DNA from: Burkholderiales bacterium
GTDB taxonomy: Bacteria; Pseudomonadota; Gammaproteobacteria; Burkholderiales; SG8-41
Direction of reading: 5' to 3'
NCBI GenBank assembly: GCA_030833315.1
Contig: JAURHM010000027.1
Coordinates: 1-43,199, forward strand
Length of the DNA: 43,199 nucleotides
This document shows, in pieces, positions 8,682 through 17,293 of the stretch. Position numbers and translations under genes: made by a program. Each line of letters opens with the position of its first letter. Position 1 is the first letter of the stretch. Under the pieces are notes generated by a model. The model searched no databases and was not told where the DNA came from. It saw nothing but the letters and a program-made list of their open reading frames with translations.

Positions 8682-9647
8682 ATGAAAACATATTCCACAC
8701 TGCTGCTCGTTGTATGGCTCGGCATGTTTGCCGTTTCCGCCACCGGCGCGGACAACTATCCGAACCGTCCCGTACGGATGATCATCCCCAGCGGCGCCGG
8801 CGGTATCACCGACATCATCGGCCGAACCATCGCGCCGAAACTGACCGAAGCCCTCGGCCAGCAGGTGGTGATCGACAACCGCCCCGGCGCCAGCGGCGTA
8901 CTTGGCAGTTCGATCGTTGCGAAATCCGCGCCCGACGGTTACACGCTGCTGATGGTGTTTCCGTCGCATCCGGTGAACCCTGCCCTGTTTCCCGACATTC
9001 CCTTCGATACCGCCAACGCCTTCGCGCCGATCACCATGGTCAGCGCCGTGTCGCCGGTGCTGATCGTCGGCAACGCCTCGCCGGCTAAATCGGTCAAGGA
9101 CCTGCTGGATCTGGCGAAAGCCAGGCCGGGACAACTCAATCACGGCTCGGTTGGTGCCGGCAGCATGGGCTCGCTCGCCGCCGAACTGCTGCGGTCGATG
9201 GCAGGCATCCGCTTCACCCAGGTCGCCTACAAGGGGTCGCCGCAGGCGCTGACCGCCACCATTTCCGGTGAAATCGATTTTTATCTGATCGGCTCCGCCG
9301 GGACCGCCGCCCAGCAGGTCAAGGCCGGCCGCGTGCGTGCACTGGGCGTCGGCGCGAAAACGCGCCTGGCGGTGCTGCCCGACGTGCCGCCCATCGCCGA
9401 TGTACTGCCGGGTTACGAGGCGCGCGGCTGGAACGGCATCCTTGCGCCGGCAGGAACACCGAAACCGGTGATCGACCGCCTCAACCGCGAAATCGTCGCG
9501 ATTACGCGGACTGCGGAATTCACCCAGGTCCTCCTCAGCGAAGGCGCCACAGCCGCGGGCAATTCCCCGGTGGAATTCGACGCGATCATCCGCGCCGACA
9601 TCCGCAAGTGGGCGAAGATCGTCAAGGACAACAACATCAAACAGTAA
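8682..9647 (+). CDS. Bug-family (TTT) periplasmic substrate-binding protein 2
   Basis: Orphan TTT-type receptor, 321 residues. It has a signal peptide at about residues 1-22 (TLLLVVWLGMFAVSATGA), then YPNRPVRMIIPSGAGGITD, QQVVIDNRPGASG, the mid-protein YKGSPQAL loop, TPKPVIDRLN and a C-terminal RKWAKIVKDNNI. The ATG at 8682 is preferred because AAGG lies 7 bases upstream; an in-frame TTG at 8667 has no better signal. It lies 23 bases before an alpha/beta hydrolase on the same strand, so the two are probably co-transcribed. It is divergent from a second hydrolase. This arrangement suggests uptake of an ester or amide that the hydrolases then cleave. Confidence 0.92.
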   Translation: MKTYSTLLLVVWLGMFAVSATGADNYPNRPVRMIIPSGAGGITDIIGRTIAPKLTEALGQQVVIDNRPGASGVLGSSIVAKSAPDGYTLLMVFPSHPVNPALFPDIPFDTANAFAPITMVSAVSPVLIVGNASPAKSVKDLLDLAKARPGQLNHGSVGAGSMGSLAAELLRSMAGIRFTQVAYKGSPQALTATISGEIDFYLIGSAGTAAQQVKAGRVRALGVGAKTRLAVLPDVPPIADVLPGYEARGWNGILAPAGTPKPVIDRLNREIVAITRTAEFTQVLLSEGATAAGNSPVEFDAIIRADIRKWAKIVKDNNIKQ

Positions 9648-9670
9648 GCGCAAGCAAAAGGAAAACCGCC

Positions 9671-10462
9671 ATGCCCTACCTCGACCTCCCCGACTGCCGT
9701 CTGCACTACGTTGTCGACGACCATACCGACGGCTGGACCAAACCCGAAACCGTGCTGTTCGTGCACGGCTTCACCGAATGCACCGAAGCCTGGCGGGCGT
9801 GGGTTCCGCATTTCTCGCGCCGCTACCGCATGCTGCGCATCGATCAACGCGGTTTCGGGCTGTCGACGCCGGTGCCCAGGGATTACCCGCTGAGCAACGA
9901 CCGCTACATCGATGACCTGAGCGAAATCATCCGCCAGACCTGCAATGGCGGCCCGGTGCATATCGTCGGCGGCAAAAGTGGCGGCATCAGCGTGCTGGCA
10001 CTGGCCGCTGCACGACCGGAACTGGTCAAGACCGTCACCGTGTCCTGTTCGCCGGTAACGCCGCCGAATGCCGCGGGCTGGGTGGAAGAGATGGAACGCA
10101 CCAGCGTGCGCGCCTGGGCCAAACGCACGCAGCGCGAGCGCATGGGCAGCAAGATGCCGGATGCCGGCATCGACTGGTGGTCGGACATGATGGGACGCAC
10201 GCCGCTGTCGACCATCCACGCGTATATGCGCTGGGTCGGGGCAATCGATATCCGCGAGAACATCAAGAAAATCAAGGCGCCGACGCTGGTCATCGGCACC
10301 GACACCGCACGCCGCGGCAAAGCTGTGTTTGAAGGCTGGCAGAAAACCATCCCCGATTCGGAACTGGCGATCCTGCCGATCGACGGCTACCACGCCGCAG
10401 GCACCGATCCCGACCTCACCGCAAAAACCACGCTCGACTTCATTGCACGCCGGGGGCGTTAA
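9671..10462 (+). CDS. Alpha/beta hydrolase
   Basis: 263-residue cytoplasmic alpha/beta hydrolase. The oxyanion-loop motif is VHGF, the nucleophile elbow is GKSGG (catalytic Ser near residue 103), the acid is in VIGTD and the His is in DGYHA near the C-terminus, so the triad is complete. The ATG at 9671 has AAAGGAAAA just upstream; longer in-frame starts run back into the Bug gene and are rejected. It is the second gene of the Bug-hydrolase unit. Likely activities are ester, lactone or C-C bond hydrolysis; the exact substrate is unknown. It converges on the old yellow enzyme gene with a 15-base gap. Confidence 0.9.
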   Translation: MPYLDLPDCRLHYVVDDHTDGWTKPETVLFVHGFTECTEAWRAWVPHFSRRYRMLRIDQRGFGLSTPVPRDYPLSNDRYIDDLSEIIRQTCNGGPVHIVGGKSGGISVLALAAARPELVKTVTVSCSPVTPPNAAGWVEEMERTSVRAWAKRTQRERMGSKMPDAGIDWWSDMMGRTPLSTIHAYMRWVGAIDIRENIKKIKAPTLVIGTDTARRGKAVFEGWQKTIPDSELAILPIDGYHAAGTDPDLTAKTTLDFIARRGR

Positions 10463-10477
10463 CGCAGCGCTGGCGCG

Positions 10478-11707
10478 CTAACCGCGGCGGGCGATTCCTT
10501 CCTCCCAGGAATAGACGCCGCGCTCTTCGGTGCCGTAGGGAATGTCGATGGCACTGCCCGGCGGATAGTCGCGGGCATGGTGTTCGAGCTGGCGCAGCCG
10601 CTGCGCCTCGCGCGGATGCACCAGCGCCAGCGGGTCAGACACACCGAGTTCGCGCGCCGCATGCAGCGGCCAGTTCGGGTTATCCATCAGGCCGCGGGCA
10701 AGGGCGATGAAGTCGGCATGCCCCTGCTGCAGCAGATCCTCGGCATGCTGCGGCTCGCGAATCATGCCCACCGCCACGGTCGGCAGCCCCGTGGCGCTCC
10801 GGATTTCGCTGGAATAACCGGCCTGGAACCCGGGAACACGCGGCACTGGCGGCAGTTTGCCGTCGCCCCCCACGCCGCCGGAAGAACAATCGATCGCATC
10901 GATGCCGCGGGCTTTCAGTTCCTTCGACAGCGCCAGCGTCTCCTCGATACCCCAGACGCCGCCCGGTCCTTCAACCGCGGATACGCGGAACCACAGCGGC
11001 CGGTCCGCCGGCCATACCGCACGCACGGTTTCCGCGACTTCCAGTGCGAAACGCATGCGGCCCTGAAGGTTGCCGCCGTAGCCGTCCGTACGCAGATTCG
11101 ACAACGGCGAGAGGAACTGGTGGATCAGGTAGCCGTGCGCGCCGTGGATCTCGCAGAGCTCGTACCCGGCGTCAACGGCGCGCTGCGCGGCACGGCGCCA
11201 TGCTTCAAGACATTCGCGGATGTCATCGAGATCCATCGCCTTGGGAATATTGCCGCCCGGCGTCGGGGGCAAGGCGCTGGCGGACAAGCCCTGCCAGGGC
11301 CTGAGTTTGCCGTTCGCATCGGCCTCGGTCAGCGGCGCACGATCCTTCAGCGGACCGTGCTGTGAGGCACGACGGCCGCAGTGACCCAATTGGATTGCCG
11401 GCACGGCACCGAGTGACTTGAGGAAATCAGTGATGCGGCGGTAGGCCGGCACATGATGGTCATGATAAATGCCGGCGCATTCGTGGGTCTTGCGTCCGCG
11501 CGCGTCGACCGCGGTTTCTTCGGTGAACACGATGCCGCAACCGCCCATCGCGAAGCGGCCGAAGTTGACCAGCTGCCAGTCTTCGGGGGCACCGTCATCG
11601 GAAGCGTACTGGCACATCGGCGAACTGACGATGCGGTTGCGGGCGGCGATGCCACGCAGTTGGATCGGTGTGAACAGCAATGGCGTATCGGATCGGGGTT
11701 CAGTCAT
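10478..11707 (-). CDS. namA: NADH:flavin oxidoreductase, old yellow enzyme family (NamA/YqjM-like)
   Basis: FMN-dependent ene-reductase of 409 residues, somewhat longer than YqjM. It has the N-terminal LFTPIQLRG.A.RNRIV.SPMCQYAS pattern of the YqjM subclass (Cys in the SPMCQY loop), QLGHCGRRAS (the substrate-binding HxG region), the AAQRAVDAGY-E-HGAHGYL block with its active-site His pair, RTDGYGG, and a phosphate-binding end (HADFIALARGLMDNPNWP). Such enzymes reduce activated C=C bonds with NAD(P)H. The ATG at 11707 matches family N-termini; the 24 residues before it in the open frame look non-coding. No strong ribosome site is seen. A role in breaking down unsaturated acids or lactones with the neighbouring hydrolases is inference. 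Confidence 0.9.
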   Translation of the reverse strand: MTEPRSDTPLLFTPIQLRGIAARNRIVSSPMCQYASDDGAPEDWQLVNFGRFAMGGCGIVFTEETAVDARGRKTHECAGIYHDHHVPAYRRITDFLKSLGAVPAIQLGHCGRRASQHGPLKDRAPLTEADANGKLRPWQGLSASALPPTPGGNIPKAMDLDDIRECLEAWRRAAQRAVDAGYELCEIHGAHGYLIHQFLSPLSNLRTDGYGGNLQGRMRFALEVAETVRAVWPADRPLWFRVSAVEGPGGVWGIEETLALSKELKARGIDAIDCSSGGVGGDGKLPPVPRVPGFQAGYSSEIRSATGLPTVAVGMIREPQHAEDLLQQGHADFIALARGLMDNPNWPLHAARELGVSDPLALVHPREAQRLRQLEHHARDYPPGSAIDIPYGTEERGVYSWEEGIARRG

Positions 11708-11760
11708 CTTGGCAGCATTCCGTAAGGATTCGGTAGCAGTGTAATCAGGACGGACCCGCC

Positions 11761-14700
11761 TCAACCCATCGCAGTCCACAATTTGTCGAGCCGTTTATAC
11801 GACACCGGAAATGGCGTCTTCAGCTCCTGCGCATACAGTGACACGCGCAACTCCTCGATCTGCCAGCGGAACTCGAGCAGGCGCGGATCGACGAGCCCGG
11901 CTTTTTTCTGCTGGTCGAGACGCATTTCAAAACGTCCCCACAGCTGGGCGATGCTCGCCGCATGCTTGCCGTCGCGTTCGGCATTGGCCGGATACTTGGC
12001 GAGACGCATCTGCATCGCCTTGATATAGCGCGGCAGGTGCGTCAGCTGCGACCATGGCGTCGCGCTGAAAAAGCCCTTGTGAATCAGGCGCTGGAGTTGC
12101 GCGCGGATGTCGTTGGCGGCGCGCGCGACATTGCCCTTGGCGGCGCCCAGTGCCAGTGAGAGCTGGTGCACATCGGCGGCAATCGTCACAAACAGGCGGC
12201 AGGCCGCTTCCGAGACGGCCGGCAGCCGCGTACGCGCACGTTTGACCTGATCTTCAAAGGCCTTCAATCCGCGCGGTAACTCATCATCACCGATGAAGGC
12301 ACGGTCGCAGATCGCCGTGATCAGATCGGCGCGCAGGTCATCTGGGCTGGCGATGGTGCGCAGCTGCAGCGCCGCCTGGTCAAAACCTTTCAGATTTTTC
12401 TCCAGCTGACGCATCTGCTCCTTGAGCATCAGCCGCATCAGGCGCACGATGCCGGCGCGCATCGATTCCTGCGCGGCGCTTTCAACATCGAACAGGCGGA
12501 TCGCCACGCTGTCGCCCTCATCCGCCAGCGCGGGATAACCCGTCACCTGTCGGCCGCCGCGGTTGAAGGTGATGGTCGGCGGCAGGTCGCCGAAATCCCA
12601 GACCTTGATGCCTTCGCGCTCGATGCCGGTGGTGGTTTCACTGAAAGTCAGTTGCGCGGCCTCACCCAATTGCGCTTTCAACGCAGCCAGATCGCGCCCG
12701 GTGGCGAGTTCGCGTCCTGATTCATCCACCACCCGGTAGTTGCAGCGCAAATGCAGCGGAAAATCGATGGCCGCGGCTTCATCGCGTGCCAGCGGTGCAC
12801 CAGCGGCACGCGAGGCATAACGCACCACCGCATCGGCAAAGGTGCCGTGAGCCGAACCCTCGGTCTGCAGGAATTTGGTGATGTGCTCGGTCGGCGGCGT
12901 CAGATGACGGCGCCAGTTTTTCGGCAGCGCCTTGAAGGCAAAGGCCACCTTGTCACGGATCATCCCCGGCACCAGCCAGTCAAAGGCCGCGGCGTCGAGC
13001 TTGTTGAGCAAGGCCAGCGGCACAGTGACGGTGATGCCATCGAGCGGATGACCGGGATCAAAACGGTACTTGAGTTTGACTTCGAATTCACCCGCTTTTT
13101 CCCCGACCATGACGCTATCCGGAAACTGCGCTTCGGTAATATCTTCGGCGGCATGGCGCATCAGGTAATCGCGCGTCAGCAGCAGATGGTCGGCATTGTT
13201 CTGTTCAACCGTCTTGCGCCACTGCTCAAAGCCCGCGCCGTTGACGATGTCCTGCGCAATGCGTTCGTCGTAAAAAGCGAAGATCACTTCGTCACTGACC
13301 AGCACATCGCGTTTACGCGCCTTGTGCTCCAGTTCCTGCACTTCCTTTATAAGTCTTTGATTTTGCTGTATGAACTTTGCTGGCGTGGCGTAGTCCGCGG
13401 CGACCAGCGCCTGGCGGATGAATATCTCCCGCGCCTCCTTCGGATTGATCGGGCCGTAATGCACGCGGCGCTTGGGAACGATGGTGATGCCGTACAGCGT
13501 GACACGTTCATAGGCCGTGACCATCGCGCGGTCGCGCTCCCAGTGCGGGTCAAAGTAATGGCGGTCGACCAGATCGCGCGCCAGCGGCTCGATCCATTCC
13601 GGTTCGATACGCGCAACGCAGCGTGCATAAAGCCTTGCGGTATCCACCAGTTCCCCGGCCATCACCCACTTTGGCTGCGCCTTGCGCAGACCCGAGCCCG
13701 GAAAGATCATGAACTTGATGCCGCGCGCGCCGAGATACTCGCCCTCTTCGTTTTTGAAGCCGATATTGCCCAAGAGACCGGCAAGCAAGGCGCGGTGGAT
13801 CTGATCCTCGGTCGCCGGCTTTTCATTCGCCTGCAACCCGAGCTCGGCGGTCAGTGAAGCCAGTTGGCCGTGGATGTCGCGCCACTCGCGCATCCGGCGT
13901 TGTGACAGGAAAAGCTCGGCCAGTTGCTGCGCCAGCTTGCGGTTGGATTGCTTGTGTTTGATCGACTCATCGAAAAAATCCCAGAGCTTCAGATAACTCA
14001 TGAAGTCGGATTTGGCGTCGGCAAACTGCGCGTGCGCACGGTCGGCCGCCTCCGACTTGTCGAAAGGACGGTCGCGCGGGTCCTGCACCGACAGCGCCGA
14101 CGCGATGATCAGCACTTCACGCAGGCAGCTCTCCTGCTTCGCGGCGATGATCATGCGCGCAATGCGCGGATCAATCGGGAATTTGGCAAGCTGCCAGCCG
14201 ACGGGCGTGAGCTGCTTCTGCGCATCCACCGCACCAAGTTCCGCGAGCAACTGGTAGCCGTCGGTAATCATCCGCGGCGTCGGCGCCTCCAGGAAAGGAA
14301 AATCCTCGACATCGCCGATGCGCAGCGCCTTCATGCGCAGGATCACATGCGCCAGCGAAGAGCGCAGGATTTCCGGATCGGTGTACTGCGGCCGCGCGTT
14401 GTAATCGTCCTCATCATAGAGCCGGATCGCCACACCGGCAGCCACGCGGCCGCAGCGGCCGGCGCGCTGGTTGGCAGAGGCGCGCGACACCTTCTCGATT
14501 TGCAGCTGCTCAACCTTGTTGCGGTAGCTGTAACGATTGACCCGGGCCAGCCCGGTATCCACGACATAATGAATACCCGGCACAGTCAGCGAGGTTTCGG
14601 CGACGTTGGTGGCGAGCACGATGCGCCGCGCACCATGCGCCCGGAACACCTCATCCTGCTCTTCAAAGGACAATCGCGCATACAGCGGCAGGATTTCCGC

Positions 14701-15519
14701 ACCCTTCGGATGATGCTTGCGCAGGGCTTCGGCGGCTTCGCGGATCTCACGCTCACCGGGCAGGAACACCAGCACGTCACCACCAGAACGTTCGCGCCAC
14801 AGCTCGGTGACGGCATCGACAATCGCCTCGTCGAGATCCTTCTCTTCCTGGTTCTCGTTTTTGGCCAGCGGGTGATAACGCACTTCCACCGGATAGGTGC
14901 GACCCGAGACCTCGATTACCGGCGCCGGTTTGCCGTTGATTTCAAAATGTTTGGAGAAGCGTTCGGCATCGATGGTCGCCGAGGTGACAATGATTTTCAG
15001 ATCCGGCCGGCGCGGCATCAGCCGGCGCAGATAACCGAGCAGGAAGTCGATGTTCAGACTGCGTTCATGCGCCTCATCGATGATCAGCGTGTCGTAGGCA
15101 CGCAGATCACGGTCACCCTGGGTTTCAGCGAGCAGGATGCCGTCGGTCATCAGCTTGATATAGGTGTTCTGCGACAGCTTGTCGGCAAAACGCACCTTGT
15201 AACCGACGGCATGGCCCAGCGGGCTTTTTAATTCATGCGCGATGCGCGTCGCGACGGTGCGTGCGGCAATGCGCCTCGGCTGGGTGTGGCCGATCAGACC
15301 GTACACGCCGCGCTGCAGCTCCAGACAGATCTTCGGCAACTGCGTCGTCTTGCCCGACCCGGTTTCGCCGCAGACGATGACCACCTGATTGTCACGAATC
15401 GCCTGCGCAATGACCTCGCGCTTGCCGACTACCGGAAGGGCTTCCGGATAGGTCGGCTGCGGCAGATTGCGCAGCCGGTGTTCGATGTCTTCGGGGGTAC
15501 GGGGTTTCAAATTTTTCAC
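11761..15519 (-). CDS. hrpA: ATP-dependent RNA helicase HrpA (DEAH-box)
   Basis: Large DEAH/RHA helicase, about 1252 residues, close to E. coli HrpA in size and layout. It has Walker A GETGSGKT (about residues 51-58), DEAH in IIDEAHERS, SAT in VTSATIDAERF, a helicase C domain with TNVAETSLT and QRAGRCGR, the OB-fold/HA2 part, and the long C-terminal region specific to HrpA (DUF3418). E. coli HrpA is linked to fimbrial mRNA processing and to rescue of stalled ribosomes. There is no in-frame ATG before the Walker A. The candidates are GTG at 15519 (chosen) and TTG at 15525 or 15528; the TTGs lie in or against the T-run of the upstream terminator. No clear ribosome site is seen for any of them. 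Confidence 0.93.
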   Translation of the reverse strand: MKNLKPRTPEDIEHRLRNLPQPTYPEALPVVGKREVIAQAIRDNQVVIVCGETGSGKTTQLPKICLELQRGVYGLIGHTQPRRIAARTVATRIAHELKSPLGHAVGYKVRFADKLSQNTYIKLMTDGILLAETQGDRDLRAYDTLIIDEAHERSLNIDFLLGYLRRLMPRRPDLKIIVTSATIDAERFSKHFEINGKPAPVIEVSGRTYPVEVRYHPLAKNENQEEKDLDEAIVDAVTELWRERSGGDVLVFLPGEREIREAAEALRKHHPKGAEILPLYARLSFEEQDEVFRAHGARRIVLATNVAETSLTVPGIHYVVDTGLARVNRYSYRNKVEQLQIEKVSRASANQRAGRCGRVAAGVAIRLYDEDDYNARPQYTDPEILRSSLAHVILRMKALRIGDVEDFPFLEAPTPRMITDGYQLLAELGAVDAQKQLTPVGWQLAKFPIDPRIARMIIAAKQESCLREVLIIASALSVQDPRDRPFDKSEAADRAHAQFADAKSDFMSYLKLWDFFDESIKHKQSNRKLAQQLAELFLSQRRMREWRDIHGQLASLTAELGLQANEKPATEDQIHRALLAGLLGNIGFKNEEGEYLGARGIKFMIFPGSGLRKAQPKWVMAGELVDTARLYARCVARIEPEWIEPLARDLVDRHYFDPHWERDRAMVTAYERVTLYGITIVPKRRVHYGPINPKEAREIFIRQALVAADYATPAKFIQQNQRLIKEVQELEHKARKRDVLVSDEVIFAFYDERIAQDIVNGAGFEQWRKTVEQNNADHLLLTRDYLMRHAAEDITEAQFPDSVMVGEKAGEFEVKLKYRFDPGHPLDGITVTVPLALLNKLDAAAFDWLVPGMIRDKVAFAFKALPKNWRRHLTPPTEHITKFLQTEGSAHGTFADAVVRYASRAAGAPLARDEAAAIDFPLHLRCNYRVVDESGRELATGRDLAALKAQLGEAAQLTFSETTTGIEREGIKVWDFGDLPPTITFNRGGRQVTGYPALADEGDSVAIRLFDVESAAQESMRAGIVRLMRLMLKEQMRQLEKNLKGFDQAALQLRTIASPDDLRADLITAICDRAFIGDDELPRGLKAFEDQVKRARTRLPAVSEAACRLFVTIAADVHQLSLALGAAKGNVARAANDIRAQLQRLIHKGFFSATPWSQLTHLPRYIKAMQMRLAKYPANAERDGKHAASIAQLWGRFEMRLDQQKKAGLVDPRLLEFRWQIEELRVSLYAQELKTPFPVSYKRLDKLWTAMG

Positions 15520-15526
15520 TACCAAC

Positions 15527-15552
15527 AAAAAAGGCCGGCGTTCACCGGCCTC
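15527..15552 (-). terminator. Rho-independent terminator after ybhB-like gene, abutting the hrpA start
   Basis: Read leftward, GGCCGG-TGAACG-CCGGCC is followed by TTTTTT, about 20 bases after the stop of the YbhB-like gene. The T-run ends about 8 bases before the GTG proposed as the hrpA start. It therefore both ends the YbhB unit and forms the leader of hrpA. Confidence 0.85.
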
Positions 15553-15571
15553 TTCGTCATTTCCTTTGCGA

Positions 15572-16201
15572 TCACAGATTCACTTTAGGATTCAGCGTAT
15601 ACAGGCCGGTGAGTTTGGCCTCGCCGAGCACATGGCCGGCGATGGCATTACGTACGTCAGCGCCGCCGAATTTCCCGGCGACCGGACATTTCGCCACGTC
15701 CAGCGCATACAGCGTGAACACGTAATGGTGCTTGATGCTGTCATTCCACGGCGGACAGGGGCCGTCGTAGCCGAAGTAGTCGCCTTTCATGTCCTTGTCG
15801 CCTGCAAACCACGCGGTGTAATCGTTGATGCCCTGGCGCGTACCGTGCGGAGCGTTGGGTCCCGCCTTGCCGCGTGCGGTGACCGTATTGGAAAACTCAC
15901 CCGCCGCAATCACTCCGGAAGCCGGATCAAGATCGACCAGTACCCAGTGGAAAAAATCGACGCGCGGCAGCGCGGCCGGGATTTCGCGCCCCTCCTGATT
16001 CACGTCATCGGGTTTGGACGGCACATCAGGGTCATGACAGATCAGCGCCAACGATTTCGTGCCGGCCGGCAAGTCGCTCCAGGCCAGTTGCGGATTGCGG
16101 TTGGCGCCGAGCGTGCAATGGGTCTTGGCATCGGGGGCGCAGAAGGCAAATTCGGCCGGAATCGGCTGGCCGTCGCCGAAGCTGGTACTGGTGAGTTTCA
16201 T
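15572..16201 (-). CDS. YbhB/YbcL-family PEBP (Raf-kinase-inhibitor-like) protein
   Basis: 209-residue phosphatidylethanolamine-binding-protein fold. The N-terminal MKLTSTSF..G..IPAEFAFCAPDA pattern, the conserved PQL-like SDLP..TKSLALICHDPDVP block, a DFFHWVLVDLDP segment and DYTAWFAGD plus YDGPCPPWND (the ligand pocket, DGPCPP) all fit the bacterial YbhB/YbcL group, here longer than E. coli YbhB (158 residues). The molecular role of the bacterial proteins is poorly known. No signal peptide, so cytoplasmic like YbhB. The ATG at 16201 has AAGGAG upstream. It lies about 50 bases after the aminopeptidase gene and ends in a strong terminator. Confidence 0.92.
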   Translation of the reverse strand: MKLTSTSFGDGQPIPAEFAFCAPDAKTHCTLGANRNPQLAWSDLPAGTKSLALICHDPDVPSKPDDVNQEGREIPAALPRVDFFHWVLVDLDPASGVIAAGEFSNTVTARGKAGPNAPHGTRQGINDYTAWFAGDKDMKGDYFGYDGPCPPWNDSIKHHYVFTLYALDVAKCPVAGKFGGADVRNAIAGHVLGEAKLTGLYTLNPKVNL

Positions 16202-16249
16202 ATCGGAATCTCCTTCGGAAATCAGCTTTGGATTATAACAACGCGCTCA

Positions 16250-17293
16250 TCACAGGGATTGCAGCGCTGACAGCCGCTGATTGCGCTCGGCCACCGGCAG
16301 CGCCGCGAGTTCGCGCACGGCGGCATAAAAACGTCCGAGATCGTTACCCTGCAGTTCCAGCAAAGCCTCAAACGCCGGCACTTGCTGTGTGTAGAAGGAC
16401 ACTGCCGCGAGATGGGCATTGCCCAGCGGTTGCGTGAACCAGCGGTCATAACCGGCAAAACCGCCCCAATCCTGACGCTGCGCTGCATAAGCGCGTTTCA
16501 GTGCATCGAAGGCTTCCGCCTTGCGCCGGCGCTTCTCGTCGACGGGTATGTCGCTCGCATACAGCGTCGCCAGATCACTGCGGGTGCGCATCACCAGTTC
16601 GCGGAAATCGGCTCGGAAACGTTGCAGCCTTGCATACTGCAGGCGATCAGCTTCGCTGCCGTGGGTGTTCATCCAGCGTGCCACCCCCGCCTGCTCAACC
16701 ACGGTGGCGAAAGATTCGTTGAACACGGTATCGTCCTTGACGTAAACGACCTGGTGCGCAAGTTCATGGAACAGCAGCCGCGCCAGTTCCGGTTCGGGAT
16801 AATGAATGAAGGTGTTCAGCAAGGGGTCGGCGAACCAGCCGATAGTCGAGTAGGCCGGCACGCCACCGACATGGACATCGTAACCTTCAGCCGCCAGTGT
16901 TTTGGCCTGGGCGCGCGCCTCGGCTTCGCTGAAATAACCGCGATAACCGACGCAGCCGGCGAAGGGAAAACACGATTGCCGCGCTTCCGTTGAAAACTCC
17001 GGCGCGGCGAATACATTCCACACCACAAAAGGGCGTGCCAGATCGGCATAAGCGCGGTAACTGCGGTTGTCGGGCAGACCCAGTTCGCGGCTGGCGTATT
17101 CCCGGATGCGCAGGGCGCGCTCCAGCTGCGCCTTCAGTTTGGGATCCAGCGCGGGGTCGGCTAGCAGATCTTCAACCGGCGCTTCGCGCTGCCAGATTCC
17201 CAGCTGGCCGCCCACGGATTTCCAGTAGTAGCCGAGATTGCCGCAGCCGGCGAGCGCGAGCACGACGAGCAGCAGCGTGACACGACGCATCAT
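16250..17293 (-). CDS. Lipoprotein aminopeptidase-like zinc protease (PF10023 type)
   Basis: 347-residue lipoprotein: a short hydrophobic signal with lipobox LAGC (Cys17 counted from the first of two Met codons). The zinc-site motif HELAH lies near residue 178, followed by NESFAT about 20 residues later, giving the second-helix Glu expected of gluzincins. This matches the proteobacterial 'putative aminopeptidase' family. It is likely anchored in a membrane facing the periplasm. The start at 17293 is set by the lipobox; the stop of the upstream hydrolase overlaps it by one base (TGATG), so the two are translationally coupled. The open frame continues upstream, but only as shadow of the hydrolase gene. 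Substrate unknown. Confidence 0.88.
   Translation of the reverse strand: MMRRVTLLLVVLALAGCGNLGYYWKSVGGQLGIWQREAPVEDLLADPALDPKLKAQLERALRIREYASRELGLPDNRSYRAYADLARPFVVWNVFAAPEFSTEARQSCFPFAGCVGYRGYFSEAEARAQAKTLAAEGYDVHVGGVPAYSTIGWFADPLLNTFIHYPEPELARLLFHELAHQVVYVKDDTVFNESFATVVEQAGVARWMNTHGSEADRLQYARLQRFRADFRELVMRTRSDLATLYASDIPVDEKRRRKAEAFDALKRAYAAQRQDWGGFAGYDRWFTQPLGNAHLAAVSFYTQQVPAFEALLELQGNDLGRFYAAVRELAALPVAERNQRLSALQSL

Noticed and set aside
8541-9653. 370-codon open frame on the minus strand over Bug gene 2
   Set aside because: It mirrors the codon pattern of the Bug gene, and the composition is Asp/Arg/His-rich without any family feature.
12751-15231. Two long plus-strand frames (12751-13857 and 13924-15231) opposite hrpA
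   Set aside because: hrpA is supported over its whole length by helicase motifs; the opposite frames show no family similarity.
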